DNA from: CALROG01 sp943369755
Lineage (GTDB): Bacteria > Pseudomonadota > Gammaproteobacteria > Burkholderiales > Burkholderiaceae_C
Reading direction: 5' to 3'
Assembly: GCA_943369755.1 (NCBI GenBank)
Contig: CALROG020000052.1
Location: forward strand, 1-15,055
DNA: 15,055 bases
Shown in pieces: positions 14,118-15,055 of the stretch. The position numbers were made by a program, and so were the translations under genes. Every line of letters begins with the position of its first letter. Positions within the stretch are counted from its first letter, which is position 1. The notes below the pieces were generated by a model, which was given only the letters and a program-made list of their open reading frames with translations, was not told the origin of the DNA and made no database searches.

Positions 14118-14711
14118 TCAGTCTCCGTTGTCAAACTGGTGGGGGTTCTTGCCCTTGAAAGGCGCGTAAAACGCCTTGATGCTGACCATGTCGCGCTCAA
14201 TGTCGCCAGTGGGCAGGAATGCCGGCCCCAGGCCACTGAGCTTGCGCGAATAGTCCATGTACGCCAGCACGATCGGTACCTGGGCTTGCAGCGCAATGTA
14301 ATAAAAGCCGGTCTTCCAGTAGCGGGTTTTCCTGCGCGAGCCTTCAGGCGGCACCACCAGCTGCACCGGCCCATCGGCCGCGCGCAGGGCCTGGGCCGAG
14401 GCCTCCACCAGGTTGTTGGACTGCGCCCGATTGACCGCAATGCCACCCAGCCAGCGCATCAGCCCGCCAAACGGCGCGCGGAAGATGCTTTGCTTGCCCA
14501 TCCAGTAGATGTTGAGCCGCAGGGCGAATGCCACCATCAGGGTGTAGGGCAAGTCCCAGTTGCTGGTGTGCGGCGCGGCAATCAGCACGCATTTGGTCGT
14601 GCCCACGGGCAGGCTGCCTTCAACCTTCCAGCCCGCAAGCCGCAATAGCGCCAGCGACAGGCCCCGCAATACGGTGTTGACGACGGGGGTATCAAAAATG
14701 GTGCGATGCAT
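14118..14711 (-). CDS. PlsC-type lysophospholipid/glycerolipid acyltransferase
   Basis: From the ATG at 14711 the protein has 197 residues. It shows the H-x4-D catalytic motif HTSNWD (48-53), motif II around GLMRWLGGIAVNR (83-95), motif III VPPEGSR (120-126) and the hydrophobic motif IV VPIVLAYM (145-152), all as in the 1-acyl-glycerol-3-phosphate acyltransferase superfamily. A hydrophobic N-terminal helix (about 10-26) probably anchors it at the inner membrane. It is short compared with PlsC proper (about 240 residues), so it may act on a different acceptor. The frame is open to 14930, but those codons pass through the terminator-like hairpin and the Bug gene's end, so the later ATG is preferred; no strong ribosome-binding site decides it. 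It precedes the crotonase gene by two bases. Confidence 0.88.
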   Translation of the reverse strand: MHRTIFDTPVVNTVLRGLSLALLRLAGWKVEGSLPVGTTKCVLIAAPHTSNWDLPYTLMVAFALRLNIYWMGKQSIFRAPFGGLMRWLGGIAVNRAQSNNLVEASAQALRAADGPVQLVVPPEGSRRKTRYWKTGFYYIALQAQVPIVLAYMDYSRKLSGLGPAFLPTGDIERDMVSIKAFYAPFKGKNPHQFDNGD

Positions 14712-14768
14712 CCGGACACGCTTGTATTCATGGAAGGTGCCGGGGAGTATCTCAGAGCCCAATGATTG

Positions 14769-14795
14769 CCCCGCGCCGTGCCTGGCGGCGCGGGG
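14769..14795 (-). terminator. Hairpin after the right-hand Bug gene, probable terminator
   Basis: CCCCGCGCCG (14769-14778) and CGGCGCGGGG (14786-14795) form a perfect ten-base stem with a seven-base loop, 13 bases past the stop codon of the Bug gene in the direction of its transcription. Only a weak T-containing stretch follows (CAATCATT). It lies upstream of the acyltransferase ATG, so that gene likely has its own promoter or depends on read-through. Confidence 0.6.
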
Positions 14796-14808
14796 GGCGG
14801 GCGACCGG

Positions 14809-15055
14809 TCAGGCCATGCCGGCCAGGTAAATGATGGCGCGCAAGGCCGAGAATTCATAGTCCACGAATTCATCAAAGTCCTTGCCGGTAATGAGTGCGG
14901 GCGTCCATTTGTTGGATTGCATCGCGTCAAGCCACGACTTGTTGCGGGTGGCTTCGACCACCAGGCGCGTCAGCGCGTCACGCTGCTCCGCGCTGATGCC
15001 GGGCGCGCCATAGACGCCGCGCCAGTTGCCGATGATCACGTCGTAGCCCTGCTCC
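14809..15055 (-). CDS. Bug/TctC-family solute-binding protein, C-terminal part
   Basis: This is the last 81 residues of a gene whose start lies beyond the right end of the window. The reading frame runs off the edge as EQGYDVIIGNWRGVYGAPG, followed by ISAEQRDALTRLVVEATRNKSWLDAM and DEFVDYEFSALRAIIYLAGMA. The 'WRGVYGAPG...' block is the common C-terminal lobe motif of tripartite tricarboxylate transporter receptors. The gene is therefore a second, distinct Bug protein; it shares the family with the gene at 2030-3001 but the two C-terminal sequences are clearly different. The ligand is unknown, and the N-terminal signal peptide cannot be seen here. Confidence 0.85.
   Translation of the reverse strand, partial: EQGYDVIIGNWRGVYGAPGISAEQRDALTRLVVEATRNKSWLDAMQSNKWTPALITGKDFDEFVDYEFSALRAIIYLAGMA

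Overview
The window looks like ordinary chromosome from a GC-rich betaproteobacterium, most likely Burkholderiales and probably Comamonadaceae-like. This rests on three things seen or inferred: strong GC bias at third codon positions, two Bug-type periplasmic solute-binding proteins (a family greatly expanded in this group), and an FMN riboswitch ahead of a type II lumazine synthase. No rRNA, tRNA, CRISPR array, insertion sequence, integrase or phage gene was seen. The species cannot be fixed from the sequence alone.

Layout, left to right. Positions 73-2022 hold a small VOC-fold protein (-) divergent from a flavoprotein with two dinucleotide-binding motifs (+). Positions 2030-3789 hold an orphan Bug solute-binding protein and a TetR-family regulator, both (-). 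The regulator is divergent from a putative DAPG/phloretin-hydrolase-like metalloenzyme (+, ending at 4581). The gap between them holds a good sigma70-like promoter framed by repeated GTATAG half-sites. Positions 4625-6319 (-) encode the GspA ATPase and GspB, accessory proteins of type II secretion, with no other secretion genes in view. Positions 6400-8054 hold an NAD(P)-binding reductase divergent from its probable LysR regulator. A DUF924 protein (-) follows.

Positions 8635-8895 carry a strong hairpin, an FMN riboswitch and a second long hairpin, leading into ribH2 (8896-9381, +). Next come two overlapping genes: a membrane histidine kinase with an all-helical periplasmic sensor (9455-11299), and a Hanks-type Ser/Thr kinase fused to two receiver domains (11289-13208). 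The overlap and domain content suggest a pathway in which a His-Asp phosphorelay controls a Ser/Thr kinase. This is the most system-like part of the window. The right end (-) holds the tail of a second Bug protein, a strong hairpin that may terminate it, a PlsC-type acyltransferase, and, 2 bp later, a crotonase-family protein with an unusual active site.

The genes do not form one pathway. They are a series of small units: two regulator/target pairs (TetR and LysR), one riboswitch-controlled biosynthetic gene, one two-gene secretion accessory unit, one two-gene signalling unit and one two-gene acyl-metabolism unit. Intergenic gaps are short; none without a gene exceeds 300 bases.
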